A DNA stretch of 45,005 bases from Nitrospira sp. GTDB lineage: Bacteria; Nitrospirota; Nitrospiria; Nitrospirales; Nitrospiraceae. The stretch covers positions 1-45,005 of the forward strand of contig VGXB01000015.1 in assembly GCA_016873515.1 (NCBI GenBank), read 5' to 3'. This document shows positions 31,140 to 40,678 of this stretch, one piece after another. The translations under genes and the position numbers were made by a program. Numbering within the stretch: the stretch's first letter is position 1; the number at the start of each line of letters is the position of its first letter. The notes under the pieces are model-generated. The model was not told the DNA's origin. It did no database searches and was given only the letters and a program-made list of their open reading frames with translations.

Positions 31140-31279
31140 CAGAGTGGTGTGATGGGGGCGAGGCGGCGGGGATTATTCCTGTACTCGCCACCGCGCACGT
31201 AGCATCAATCTATCGTTCAATCGTGGGCTGTGCTTGGTGGATGTGCGTACATGGAATGATTCCTGCTGCCCCTCTTAAG

Positions 31280-32305
31280 ATGCACACGATGGCAAAGGTC
31301 CTCCTCCTGCCGTTTCTACTTCTCGTCTCTCTCTTCGGCTGCAATCGCAGCGACCCGATGGTTGTCATTCAGCTCCATCCCAAGAACCCCGACATCATCT
31401 ACGTTGCCACGAACGACTACATTTATAAGACACGGGACGGCGGTCGGACTTGGACGAATCTGTCACGCGGCATGAGCCATTCGCGCGTCATTTCAATGGC
31501 GATCGATCCGGTATATCCGGCGACGGTCTATGCCGGGACAAAAGGCGACGCGGTCTTTAAGAGTCACGACGGCGGGCAGCGGTGGATCTCGATGCGCACG
31601 GGGTTGGATGATGCGACAATTACTTCGGTCGTCAACCAGTTTCTCTTCGATCCAACCGACAATCAGCATCTGTATCTTGCGACGACGATGGGTGTGTATG
31701 AAACAAAGAACGGTGGAGAGAATTGGTCTAAGCGGATGGACGGCATGAAGGAAGTACTCATGGTCGTGACGCTTGGTATGGATCCAACGAGGAGACAGAT
31801 TCTGTATGCAGGCACAAGTGGTGGCGTGTATAAGTCGGTTGATCAAGCCGGTCATTGGGAGAAAGTGAATAACGGATTGGTGCCGCCGGGGATGCTGAAA
31901 ACGTCACGTGCGCTGAATGTGACGTCGATCCTGGTCGATCCCTTCGAGCCGAACACGGTGTATGCCGCAACGCTGCGCGGGCTCTATAAGACCCTCGACG
32001 GCGGCCAGGCATGGCAGCGGATCGGTGCATCACTGTCTGATCAAATGATCATCGGGATGGTGTTGGATCGCGCTAGGAGAAACGTGATTTATCTCGCCGG
32101 ACGCGATGGTGTGCATTGCAGTGATGATGGCGGGATGACATGGAAGACGCTAAATAACGGACTTGCGACGACCAATATCCGATCGATCGCACAGAGCGAG
32201 ACGGATCCGAACCTGTTTTATGTTGGCACTAACGGCAGTGGTTTGTATCGCAGTATCAATTCAGGTGAAATGTGGGAGCCGATATCGACTGTGTTGGAGG
32301 GGTGA
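31280..32305 (+). CDS. Seven-repeat BNR/YCF48-like beta-propeller lipoprotein
   Basis: A predicted protein of about 341 residues. The N-terminus, from ATG 31280 or 31289, is a lipoprotein signal ending at LFGC (lipid-modified Cys). Seven Asp-box/BNR-type repeats follow, each ending in a version of Y-K-S-x-DGG-x-x-W: TRDGGRTW, SHDGGQRW, TKNGGENW, SVDQAGHW, TLDGGQAW, SDDGGMTW and SINSGEMW. Seven repeats suggest one seven-bladed propeller. Blades four and seven have lost the exact DGG. Such proteins (YCF48/sortilin-like) are usually assembly factors or binding proteins on the outer face of membranes. No ribosome binding site is obvious. The longer start at 31223 would bury the signal and is less likely. 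Confidence 0.75.
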   Translation: MHTMAKVLLLPFLLLVSLFGCNRSDPMVVIQLHPKNPDIIYVATNDYIYKTRDGGRTWTNLSRGMSHSRVISMAIDPVYPATVYAGTKGDAVFKSHDGGQRWISMRTGLDDATITSVVNQFLFDPTDNQHLYLATTMGVYETKNGGENWSKRMDGMKEVLMVVTLGMDPTRRQILYAGTSGGVYKSVDQAGHWEKVNNGLVPPGMLKTSRALNVTSILVDPFEPNTVYAATLRGLYKTLDGGQAWQRIGASLSDQMIIGMVLDRARRNVIYLAGRDGVHCSDDGGMTWKTLNNGLATTNIRSIAQSETDPNLFYVGTNGSGLYRSINSGEMWEPISTVLEG

Positions 32306-32383
32306 CCCCGGCGGCGCTTCGTGTTGAAGTCTGAATCTCGGCTGAAGGGACCAACTTCTCGGTGTTGAATGGTCGAAGCGCCC

Positions 32384-33466
32384 TCATGGTTTTGCGCGTT
32401 GTCGATTTCGAAACCGGTACTGCTGGGCATGGGGTGCCTTGAAGATCTGTTTCGGGCCGATGGGACAATTGGCTGTCGTGAATGTCATCTCCTCGGCGAG
32501 GACGGAGCGATTCTCCGACATTGCTATAAGGGGACATGAAGGCGCCGATATCCGCACTGAAGTTGGCATTGAATTTTGTGTCTTCGATGTCTCCGCCGAT
32601 GCGGAAGCGCAACATGATGTTTTGAGTTTCCATACCTGTGGGCGCGGCTGACGGAGGCTTTTGGGAGGAAAGCTCTTTTCTGATCGCCTCTTCTTCGTCG
32701 TGCAGCTGTTGTTTTACCCGGCCGTTTCGCTCGTAGTCCACACGCTCAAGTTCTTGGTGCGTGTCCTTCAATTTATTTAGACGATTCCTGAACGAAAATA
32801 ACTCATTTCTTGCGCGAGCCACCGCGCGGACAATCTTGCTGAGCGTATATTGGCGAGCAAAGGTTTTGAGCTTCGGCGCGGCGCTGGCTCTTTCACCGAG
32901 TCCCCCGCTTCCCGACCTCAAAACCGGCCGAATTGAAGACGCTCTTTTTCTGGACGGACTGTAAGATGTGATTGGCTTCGTTGATCAGATCGACGATCGC
33001 TTCCAGTGCGTCGTCAGGGGGGACGCAGCAGGACAGGAAGTTCCGATAGCGCTCCGAGAACTTTGACGCGTCAGTCTGTAGATCTACAATTTTGATTGGG
33101 TCACGATCCGGAGCGTCATAGCCCTGTTTCCTGGCGCTCTCTCAAAACAGTTCACTCGCGTGCTGGTCGTACAGCGGTTTGCAGACGGCCCGTTTTTTCG
33201 TCGAGAGTTGCTAATCCTGATTCTTCCCGGGACACCAATAGATTGAAGTCGGTACATTCAGTGGATTGTCAGGGTTGAATTCTTTTGCCTGCGCTGTCCT
33301 CGGGATCACGCCAAACCCAGAGAGAGCCTATGACCAGTGCGATCGAGAGAACTCTCGATGTGAGTGGGCGTGGTGTGCGTATGCCGTCATTCTCTTGCTC
33401 TTGCCCAAGCCTAAAGAAGTCAATGAAAGCTAATAATTGGGCGAAGGGAAAACCCTCCATAAACAC
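32384..33466 (-). pseudogene. Decayed gene of unknown function before the dcw cluster
   Basis: Minus-strand frames join into what looks like one broken protein. 33466-33269 encodes a membrane-anchor-like segment (VLSIALVIGSLWVWRDPEDS). One frameshift near 33290 leads to EFNPDNPLNVPTSIYWCPGK, then in-frame stops TAG at 33211-33213 and TGA at 33142-33144. Reading through gives KFSERYRNFLSCCVPPDDAL and INEANHILQSVQKKSVFNSA, ending at 32893. A second shift near 32900 opens a long frame with NELFSFRNRLNKLKDTHQEL (coiled-coil-like) to about 32560. A third gives FTTANCPIGPKQIF and a stop at 32384. The product is not recognised. The join is inferred from amino-acid-like composition across frames, so boundaries are approximate. 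Confidence 0.5.
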
Positions 33467-33501
33467 CAGTCAAATAAAAGAAATTCTCCGAAAAATTCCC
33501 A

Positions 33502-33529
33502 TTGACAACAAGATTTACGAGAGTATACT
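33502..33529 (+). promoter_or_regulatory. Strong sigma70-like promoter of the dcw cluster
   Basis: A perfect TTGACA (33502-33507), a 16-bp spacer, and TATACT (33524-33529), in a locally A/T-rich stretch. The transcription start would be near 33536, about 40 bases before the rsmH ATG at 33575. The -10 box lies in the palindrome GAGTATACTC (33521-33530). Confidence 0.7.
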
Positions 33530-33574
33530 CCCGTCTATGTGGGGGGAAGTGGAGTTAAGTGGGTAATAAAGAAA

Positions 33575-34489
33575 ATGGGACTGAGCCATCAGCAAGTACT
33601 AAACAAAGAAATATTACAATGGCTTATATATGAAAAACCCGGGATGATCTTGGATTGTACGGTGGGATATGGTGGGCATGCTGAAACGATTTTGGATAGT
33701 TTTGGTCCGGCTACAAAGCTGATTGGATTGGATCAAGATTCTCGGGCAATCGCATTTTCACAAGAGCGGCTGAAGAGATTTGGCGAGCGAGTGGTGCTGA
33801 TAAGGGGAAATTTTGAGCACGTGAAACACCATCTTGAGAAAATCGGGGTATCGAAAGTGTCAGGTGTACTTTTCGATCTTGGTGTGTCATCGCCTCAGTT
33901 GGATGATCCTGCCCGCGGGTTCAGTTTCACGCAAGACGGACCGCTCGATATGCGCATGGACCAAACAGCCGAGATGGCGGCGGCGGATTTCGTGAATCGC
34001 TGCGCGGAGCAAGAACTGGCCGACATCATTTTCCAATATGGAGAGGAGCGCTATTCACGGCGTATCGCGCGCGCAATCGTGCGTGAGCGGGAACATCGGC
34101 CGATCGACACGACGGGTGCGCTTGCGTCTCTTGTTACTGGAGCCGTGCCATTTGCGTATCGGCATGGACGGATTCACTGTGCGACTAAGACATTTCAAGC
34201 GCTTCGAATTGCCGTGAATCGGGAGCTTGAACGGCTGGAGCCGTCCCTTCGGGATGCCGTCGAGCTCCTGGCGCCAATGGGGAGGATTTGTGTGATCTCG
34301 TTTCACTCTCTTGAAGATCGTATTGTGAAGCACACCTTTCGATCGTTGGCGCAAGGGCTTGCCGCGTACCTGTCGGTACTCACGAAGAAACCAATTCTTC
34401 CATCTGAGCAGGAGTGCCGGGAGAATCCTCGGGCTCGGAGCGCGAAGCTGCGGGTGGCCGAACGGTTGTCGGAAAGGATGGCTGCATGA
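33575..34489 (+). CDS. rsmH: 16S rRNA m4C1402 methyltransferase RsmH (MraW)
   Basis: A 304-residue S-adenosylmethionine-dependent methyltransferase that modifies C1402 of 16S rRNA. The start MGLSHQQVLNKEILQWL fits the family's H-x-PV-L opening. YGGHAETIL, IGLDQDSRAI, GVLFDLGVSSPQLD and FSFTQDGPLDMRMD are diagnostic, and the C-terminus ends ARSAKLRVAERL. An upstream GTG (33539) would add 12 unlikely residues. It is the first gene of the dcw cluster. The usual mraZ before it is absent. Its first 100 codons are more A/T-rich than the rest of the cluster. Its last bases overlap ftsL (ATGA). Confidence 0.95.
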   Translation: MGLSHQQVLNKEILQWLIYEKPGMILDCTVGYGGHAETILDSFGPATKLIGLDQDSRAIAFSQERLKRFGERVVLIRGNFEHVKHHLEKIGVSKVSGVLFDLGVSSPQLDDPARGFSFTQDGPLDMRMDQTAEMAAADFVNRCAEQELADIIFQYGEERYSRRIARAIVREREHRPIDTTGALASLVTGAVPFAYRHGRIHCATKTFQALRIAVNRELERLEPSLRDAVELLAPMGRICVISFHSLEDRIVKHTFRSLAQGLAAYLSVLTKKPILPSEQECRENPRARSAKLRVAERLSERMAA

Positions 34490-34818
34490 GACTGCTGGCG
34501 ATGTGCACGGGGCTGTGTCTGGTATTTCTGTTCGTGTGGGAACGGGTGGATATGGTGCGAGTGGGGTATCAGGTCGAGCGGCTCAAGCAGGAAAAGACGG
34601 TCCTTGAGCGCGAGCGCAACCAGCTGCACATCAAGGTCTCCTCGCTTAGTGCTCCCGATCGGGTTGCCAAGATCGCGACGGAACGCCTTGGCATGGCACC
34701 ATCTCAGAGGGGGCAGGTGATTGTGGTGCGAGTCGGGCCTTTGATGGCGCCGTCCATGCAAAGTGCTCCAGTGGAACTTCGGGTCGCCAAGCAAGAACCA
34801 GTTGATGTGAGGAGATAG
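34486..34818 (+). CDS. ftsL: Cell division protein FtsL-like
   Basis: A predicted 110-residue bitopic membrane protein. A short N-terminal helix (LLAMCTGLCLVFLFVW, residues 3-18) is followed by a leucine/glutamate-rich coiled coil (VERLKQEKTVLERERNQLHI) and then the conserved APDRVAKIATERLGM motif of FtsL and DivIC. FtsL joins FtsB and FtsQ to bridge the divisome and activate FtsWI. The ATG at 34486 overlaps the rsmH stop codon (ATGA). The gene order rsmH-ftsL-ftsI is standard. The C-terminal 30 residues are Pro/Val-rich and not well conserved. Confidence 0.85.
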   Translation: MRLLAMCTGLCLVFLFVWERVDMVRVGYQVERLKQEKTVLERERNQLHIKVSSLSAPDRVAKIATERLGMAPSQRGQVIVVRVGPLMAPSMQSAPVELRVAKQEPVDVRR

Positions 34819-36539
34819 TGGCTGGATCTCTTCAGCATTATCGTCGCTATGTGATGCTGCTGGTGTTTCTCGGCGGGTTTGGCATTGTCCTGTTCCGCTT
34901 AGTGACGCTTCAAGTTTTGCAGGCCGCTGAGTTGACGGTGAAAGCGGACCGTCAGCATCAAAAAACCATGCTGTTGGAAGGAGCTCGGGGCGCCATCGTC
35001 GATCGCAATGGAAAGGTGCTGGCGATGAATCTGGAAGTGCCGTCCGTTTTCGGCGTGCCAACCGATGTGGACAGCCCGGCCCAAACGGCGCGTCTGCTCT
35101 CACCGGTGCTCGATGTTCGGGTGAGTGAGTTGGAGCAGAGGCTGCGCCAAAATCGCCACTTTGTGTGGTTGGCGAGAAAGCTGGACCCTGAGCAGGGACG
35201 GTGGTTCGATCGCACGCGAGTCGAGGGGATCGGTGTGGTCATGGAAGGGCGTCGGTTTTATCCCAAGGGCCCCCTTCTTTCCCATCTCTTGGGCTTTGCG
35301 GGAATGGACGGTCAGGGGTTGGAGGGTATCGAACGCCGATATGACTCAGACTTGCAGGGAGAGAAGCAGATCATAGTCGCACAGCGTGATGCAAAAGGTC
35401 GCACGGTGTTTTTGAAGGGGCAGCAAGCTGAACAGGTCCCTGCATCTGGCCATCGACTCGTACTCACGATTGACGAAGTGATTCAGTACATTGTGGAAAA
35501 AGAATTGGACAATGCGGTTGCCCGCGTACAGGCAAAGTCCGGGACGATGATCGTGATGGAGCCAAATAGTGGTGCTCTATTGGCGTTGGCGAGCAGCCCT
35601 CGTTTTGATCCCAACGTCCTCTCCAATTTGAGCCCGGACCGTTGGCGAAATCGCGCATTGACCGACGCCTATGAGCCTGGCTCCACCATGAAAGCAATCC
35701 TGGCCGCCGCGGCCATTGAAGAACGGGTGATGGAACCCGAGACCCTGGTATTCGGGGAGCAAGGGAGCATGGCCATTGCAAGTACGGTCATTCACGATCA
35801 TGAAAAACACGACTGGTTGACGTTTGCGCAGGTCATTCAAAAGTCCAGCAATATCGGGGCGGCCAAGGCCGGCATGGCACTGGGGGATCAGCGCTTGCAC
35901 CAGTATCTCCAGACCTTCGGATTTGGGGCGCAAACGGAGATTGATCTTCCAGGGGAGGCGACAGGGTTGCTGAAAAACTTCAAAACATGGGGCCGGCGAA
36001 CCGTGGCTTCCATCTCGATGGGGCAAGAGATTGGTGTCACGTCGATGCAAATGGTCACGGCAATTGCGGCGATCGCCAATGGGGGAAAGCTGATGAAGCC
36101 CTACATCGTGTCGGAAATCCGTGACGCCCAGAACCAACTGAAGCGCCAGATCCTTCCTCAAGTCAGACGGCGAGTAATTTCGCAGGAGACGGCGCGTGCT
36201 GTAACCACGATTCTTGAAGGAGTCGTCACTGAAGGAACGGGGGGAAGGGCTGCGATTAACGGATTTCGTGTTGCCGGAAAGACCGGCACTGCGCAGAAGA
36301 TCGATCCACGCACCAGAGCCTATTCGGATTCCAAGTTCGTTAGTTCCTTCGTGGGGTATGTACCGGCGGACAATCCACAATTGGCCATGATTGTGGTGAT
36401 TGATGAACCACAGGGAGAGGCATGGGGTGGGGCTGTGGCAGCCCCCGTCTTCAATCGCGTTGGTCAGCAGGCGTTAAGTTACCTGGGTGTTTCATCCTCG
36501 GAGCCGGTCAAGCTGGCGATGGCGGCGGGCGGGCCATAG
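34818..36539 (+). CDS. ftsI: Peptidoglycan transpeptidase FtsI (PBP3)
   Basis: A 573-residue class B penicillin-binding protein for septal cross-linking. A single N-terminal membrane helix (11-31) is followed by the dimerisation domain (RGAIVDRNGKVLAMN, about 57-71) and the transpeptidase domain with all three active-site motifs: S289-T-M-K292, S343-S-N345 and K488-T-G490. The GTG start overlaps the last base of the ftsL stop codon. The length is typical for FtsI and shorter than Spo-type PBP2. There is no PASTA repeat. Beta-lactam binding is expected through Ser289. Confidence 0.95.
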   Translation: MAGSLQHYRRYVMLLVFLGGFGIVLFRLVTLQVLQAAELTVKADRQHQKTMLLEGARGAIVDRNGKVLAMNLEVPSVFGVPTDVDSPAQTARLLSPVLDVRVSELEQRLRQNRHFVWLARKLDPEQGRWFDRTRVEGIGVVMEGRRFYPKGPLLSHLLGFAGMDGQGLEGIERRYDSDLQGEKQIIVAQRDAKGRTVFLKGQQAEQVPASGHRLVLTIDEVIQYIVEKELDNAVARVQAKSGTMIVMEPNSGALLALASSPRFDPNVLSNLSPDRWRNRALTDAYEPGSTMKAILAAAAIEERVMEPETLVFGEQGSMAIASTVIHDHEKHDWLTFAQVIQKSSNIGAAKAGMALGDQRLHQYLQTFGFGAQTEIDLPGEATGLLKNFKTWGRRTVASISMGQEIGVTSMQMVTAIAAIANGGKLMKPYIVSEIRDAQNQLKRQILPQVRRRVISQETARAVTTILEGVVTEGTGGRAAINGFRVAGKTGTAQKIDPRTRAYSDSKFVSSFVGYVPADNPQLAMIVVIDEPQGEAWGGAVAAPVFNRVGQQALSYLGVSSSEPVKLAMAAGGP

Positions 36540-36560
36540 TCGACGCGTAATGGGATCGTC

Positions 36561-38063
36561 ATGACGTTTGCATCGATGCTTCAGGCGCTTCAAGGACAGG
36601 TGGCGATCATCGAAGGCGCAGGCGATCACACCATTTCGGTGTATGCCGTCACAGACGATTCACGCTCAATCCAGCCTGGGAGTGTGTTCATCGCGGTACA
36701 GGGTGAGCGAGTGGATGGGCATCGTTTCATTCCAGCGGCAGTGCAAGCTGGGATGGCAGGTCTGGTTTCGCAGCAACCGGTGGAGAAGCTCTCGGTTCCA
36801 TTTGTCCGTGTGGTGGACTCCCGCAAGGCACTAGGTTTGCTGGGGAGCCGTTTCTACGGAGAGCCGTCGTCCCAGATGCGCATGATCGGCGTGACAGGGA
36901 CGAATGGAAAGACGACGACCACGTATGTGTGCAAGGCCTTATTGGAAGCATTGGGCCAGCGGGTCGGGCTGATCGGGACGATAGGGTATCAGATTAGCGA
37001 GAAGACTATTCCAGCCTCGCATACGACGCCGGGCGCGCTCGAGTTGCAACAACTCCTCACTCAAATGGTGGCAGACAACTGTACCGTGGTTGTCATGGAG
37101 GTCTCTTCCCATGCCCTCGCCCAGGAACGCGTCGCCGGCTGCGAATACGACGTCGCGGTTTTTTCCAATTTGACGCAGGATCATCTCGATTTTCATAAGA
37201 CCATGGACGAGTACTTCCAGGCGAAGTTGCGGCTCTTCACCGGATTGAGCCAAACGCGCAAGTCCAACAAGCGGGCCATTCTGAACGTGGACGACCCGAT
37301 GGGGCAACGCATCAAAGAATTATGCCCAGCCCCGGTCTGGACATACGCGCTGAAAACTCAAGCGGATCTTCGGGCGGAGCATGTGCGGCTATCGTTGGGG
37401 GGAACTACCTTTACGGCGGCGACCCCAGCAGGGTCCTTCCCGGTCGAGAGCCATCTGGTGGGTGAGCACAACGTCTACAATTTGTTGTCCGCGATTGGCG
37501 TTGCGCTTCACGAAGGGGCGACGCCGGATCAGGTACGAGCAGCGGTGGGGCAAGTGAATAATGTGCCGGGGCGATTCGAGCGTGTAATGGCGGGGCAGCC
37601 GTTCACCGTCGTGGTCGATTACGCCCATACAGAAGACGCGCTGGTCCGGCTGCTGACAGCCGCGAAGGTCTTGAAAACCGGACGCCTCATCACCGTCTTC
37701 GGCTGCGGCGGAGACCGTGACCGTGGCAAGCGGCCCCAAATGGGAAAGGCGGCCGTGCGGTATAGCGATGTCGTTGTCTTGACGTCGGACAATCCCAGAA
37801 CGGAGGACCCGCTTTCCATTTTGCAAGAAGTGGAAACCGGCGTGGCTGAGGCGCTGAAAGAGCATCCGCACGTCGAGTATCGAAAAGTGACTGACCGGCG
37901 GGAGGCGATACAAGCGGCAGTAGAAGAGGCTCGCGCTGGCGACATGGTGTTAATTGCGGGCAAGGGTCATGAAGATTATCAGATCATCGGGACGCAGAAG
38001 ATCCATTGGGACGATCGTGAGGTGGCGCGTGAAGCCATCGAACGGTGCAGGGCCCGTGCGTAG
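36561..38063 (+). CDS. murE: UDP-MurNAc-tripeptide synthetase MurE (meso-DAP type)
   Basis: A 500-residue Mur ligase that adds the third amino acid to the peptidoglycan precursor in the cytoplasm. The ATP-binding loop GTNGKTTT is at 113-120, the lysine that is normally carbamylated is Lys222 (YFQAKLRLF), and the specificity motif D410-N-P-R413 is the meso-diaminopimelate signature, so this organism should have DAP-type peptidoglycan. The three Mur ligase domains are complete. It lies 21 bp after ftsI in the same direction. Confidence 0.95.
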   Translation: MTFASMLQALQGQVAIIEGAGDHTISVYAVTDDSRSIQPGSVFIAVQGERVDGHRFIPAAVQAGMAGLVSQQPVEKLSVPFVRVVDSRKALGLLGSRFYGEPSSQMRMIGVTGTNGKTTTTYVCKALLEALGQRVGLIGTIGYQISEKTIPASHTTPGALELQQLLTQMVADNCTVVVMEVSSHALAQERVAGCEYDVAVFSNLTQDHLDFHKTMDEYFQAKLRLFTGLSQTRKSNKRAILNVDDPMGQRIKELCPAPVWTYALKTQADLRAEHVRLSLGGTTFTAATPAGSFPVESHLVGEHNVYNLLSAIGVALHEGATPDQVRAAVGQVNNVPGRFERVMAGQPFTVVVDYAHTEDALVRLLTAAKVLKTGRLITVFGCGGDRDRGKRPQMGKAAVRYSDVVVLTSDNPRTEDPLSILQEVETGVAEALKEHPHVEYRKVTDRREAIQAAVEEARAGDMVLIAGKGHEDYQIIGTQKIHWDDREVAREAIERCRARA

Positions 38064-38091
38064 TGTGGCCGGAGTGTCATAGGGAATTCGC

Positions 38092-39540
38092 ATGCCGCTA
38101 TTTACCATCGAAGAATTACGAGAAGTGATCAGCACCAAAGTTTTGGCCGGCAAGACGTTTGAGTGGATGAAGCAGCCCATCCGATGGATCGGCTTGGACA
38201 GCCGGTTAATTCGCCCAGGGGATCTCTTTTTAGCAATGAAGGGGGATCGCTTCGATGGACATGACTTTGTCGGGGCGGCGTTGTCGCGAGGAGCTGTGGG
38301 AGCGATTGTTCACGATGCGTACCCTGTGGGAGCGCTCGCCGTCAAACCAGTGGCGAAGCAAACCGTGCCGTTTATTTTGGGTGTCCGAGATCCGTTATTC
38401 GCGTACCAACAGCTTGCGACTCACCATCGGAGTCGGTTTGCTATACCTGTTGTGGCTGTGACAGGAAGCAATGGCAAGACGACCACGAAAGAAATGGTCG
38501 CGAGCGTGATGGCCCATCGATGGAAGATTCTCAAGACGGAGGGGAATCTCAATAATCGTATCGGAGTTCCGCAGACCCTCTTTCGCCTCAATGGGCGTCA
38601 TGAAGGGGCAGTCATCGAGATGGGGGTCGATCGGGTTGGCCAGACGATCAGACTCTGCGAAATGGTCAGGCCCACCATTGGCGTCATTACCAACATCGGT
38701 CCAGATCATTTGGAATTCTTCGGAAGCATGGAGGGATCGGCGCAGTCGAAAGCGGAGTTGCTCGACTGTATTCCAGTCGGAGGTACGGCGGTCTTGAACG
38801 CGGATGATCCCTACTACGATTACTTGGCGTCGAGGGCTCGATGTCACGTGCTGTCCTTTGGCCTGTCCTCGAAAGCTGATGTCCGCGCTATAGATGTGAA
38901 ATCCGATGGACGCAACGGCTCGATCTTTCGTTTGCTATTTTTGGGGAAGGTGCGGCACACCATCGTCCGCATTCACGTGCAAGGAACTCATAACATCAGC
39001 AACGCGCTGGCTGCAGCGGCGGTCGGGGTTGTGCTCGGTCTTCCGGCTGCAGTCATTGCGCAGGGGCTTTCCCGGTTTCGTCCTGCGGCGATGCGGTCGC
39101 AGATCTTTGTCAGCCACGGGATTACGGTCATCAACGATTGCTACAACGCGAATCCGGCCTCGATGAAGGCGGCCGTCCAGCTCCTGGTGCAGCGGGGAGA
39201 AGGTCGGAAGAAGATCGCCGTGCTGGGCGACATGCTGGAGTTGGGGGCTAATGCCGTCTCGTTGCATCAGGAAGTCGGCGTCTTCGTGGCGCAGCAGGGC
39301 ATCGATCAGCTCATTGCCTGTGGCACGTTGGGTAGGAGTTTGGCAGAAGGTGCAACCCGAGCAGGGTTCGATCGGGAGCACATTATCCTGGCGCCAGAGG
39401 CCTCATCGGCGGCGGCCGCCGTGAAAGCAGTCGTGAAGCCCGGAGATGTCGTCTTGGCGAAGGCATCGCGCGAGATGAAGCTGGAGCAAGTGGTTCACGC
39501 ATTGCACGAGACAAAGCGCGTGGCGAAGAAGGTATCGTAA
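38092..39540 (+). CDS. murF: UDP-MurNAc-pentapeptide synthetase MurF
   Basis: A 482-residue Mur ligase that joins D-Ala-D-Ala to the UDP-MurNAc-tripeptide. The P-loop GSNGKTTT is at 125-132, followed by EGNLNNRIGVPQTLF, which is characteristic of MurF, and INDCYNANPASMKAAVQLL, the C-terminal MurF signature. AGGGA lies upstream of the ATG, and the gap to murE is 28 bp. All three domains are complete. It is part of the normal dcw order. Confidence 0.95.
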   Translation: MPLFTIEELREVISTKVLAGKTFEWMKQPIRWIGLDSRLIRPGDLFLAMKGDRFDGHDFVGAALSRGAVGAIVHDAYPVGALAVKPVAKQTVPFILGVRDPLFAYQQLATHHRSRFAIPVVAVTGSNGKTTTKEMVASVMAHRWKILKTEGNLNNRIGVPQTLFRLNGRHEGAVIEMGVDRVGQTIRLCEMVRPTIGVITNIGPDHLEFFGSMEGSAQSKAELLDCIPVGGTAVLNADDPYYDYLASRARCHVLSFGLSSKADVRAIDVKSDGRNGSIFRLLFLGKVRHTIVRIHVQGTHNISNALAAAAVGVVLGLPAAVIAQGLSRFRPAAMRSQIFVSHGITVINDCYNANPASMKAAVQLLVQRGEGRKKIAVLGDMLELGANAVSLHQEVGVFVAQQGIDQLIACGTLGRSLAEGATRAGFDREHIILAPEASSAAAAVKAVVKPGDVVLAKASREMKLEQVVHALHETKRVAKKVS

Positions 39541-39597
39541 TCGGCAGTGTGTGTGGTCCTGGTCCAGAGGCGCCGGACACGGGAATCGTCACAGACT

Positions 39598-40674
39598 ATG
39601 CTCTACAACTGGCTCTATCCCCTGCATACGGAGTTTTCGTTCCTGAACGTCTTCAGGTATCAGAGCTTCCGCATTATTTACGCCGCCGTGACCGCATTCT
39701 TGATCGCATTCGTCCTGGCGCCGTCCATGATCCGGAAGCTCCAAGAGATTAAGTTGGGGCAGCAGATTCGCGATGACGGGCCGAAGCAGCATCTGGCTAA
39801 AAGCGGCACGCCGACAATGGGCGGAATCCTAATCATCTTCGCGGTCACCCTATCCACTCTGCTATGGGCCGACATCTCGCAGCCGATTATTTGGCTGGTG
39901 CTCGGCGCCACACTGGGATTTTTCGCCATCGGATTCGCGGACGACTATCTCAAATTCGTGAAAGCCCAATCAAAGGGGTTGACGCCACGGCAGAAATTTA
40001 CGGCTCAAATGTGTGTCGCGTTGACTATCGCGCTCGTTCTGTATTTTTTGCCTGGATACAGCACGAAGCTCAGCGTACCTTTCCTTAAATCGTTTACGCC
40101 GGATCTCGGCTGGTTCTACGTCGTCTTCGCGGTACTCGTCATCGTTGGCAGTTCGAATGCCGTGAACCTCACGGATGGTCTCGATGGGCTCGTGGTCGGT
40201 CCAATTATGATCGCCGCCTTCGCGTACACCGTGGTGACGTATGTGACGGGTCACCGATTGATGTCGGAGTATCTCTTGATTCCTCATATCGATGGAGCGG
40301 GAGAGCTGGCGGTGTTTACCGCCGCGATCCTGGGATCAAGCCTGGGATTCCTGTGGTTCAACACTTATCCGGCATCTGTGTTCATGGGAGACGTAGGATC
40401 GCTTCCCCTTGGCGCGGCGCTTGGAACGGTGGCGGTCATCAGCAAGCACGAGCTGCTGCTGCTCTTGGTCGGCGGGGTCTTTGTGATTGAGGCGGTGTCG
40501 GTCATCTTTCAAGTCCTCTCGTTCAAGTCGAGGGGGAAACGCATCTTTTTGATGGCGCCGCTTCATCACCATTTCGAAATGAAGGGCTGGGAAGAGCCCA
40601 AAGTCGTGGTGCGTTTATGGATCATCGCGATTCTGTTGGCGCTGCTGAGCCTCAGTACACTTAAGTTGCGGTGA
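39598..40674 (+). CDS. mraY: Phospho-MurNAc-pentapeptide translocase MraY
   Basis: A 358-residue inner-membrane enzyme (ten hydrophobic segments expected) that makes lipid I from UDP-MurNAc-pentapeptide and undecaprenyl phosphate. Catalytic elements are visible: FADDYLKF (the Asp-Asp pair), [23 protein letters not shown] and the histidine triplet in [11 protein letters not shown]. The ATG at 39598 is preferred, with the N-terminus MLYNWLYPL typical of the family. An in-frame earlier start at 39547 would add 17 charged residues and is unlikely. It is followed by murD with a 4-bp gap. Confidence 0.95.
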   Translation: MLYNWLYPLHTEFSFLNVFRYQSFRIIYAAVTAFLIAFVLAPSMIRKLQEIKLGQQIRDDGPKQHLAKSGTPTMGGILIIFAVTLSTLLWADISQPIIWLVLGATLGFFAIGFADDYLKFVKAQSKGLTPRQKFTAQMCVALTIALVLYFLPGYSTKLSVPFLKSFTPDLGWFYVVFAVLVIVGSSNAVNLTDGLDGLVVGPIMIAAFAYTVVTYVTGHRLMSEYLLIPHIDGAGELAVFTAAILGSSLGFLWFNTYPASVFMGDVGSLPLGAALGTVAVISKHELLLLLVGGVFVIEAVSVIFQVLSFKSRGKRIFLMAPLHHHFEMKGWEEPKVVVRLWIIAILLALLSLSTLKLR

Positions 40675-40678
40675 TGCC

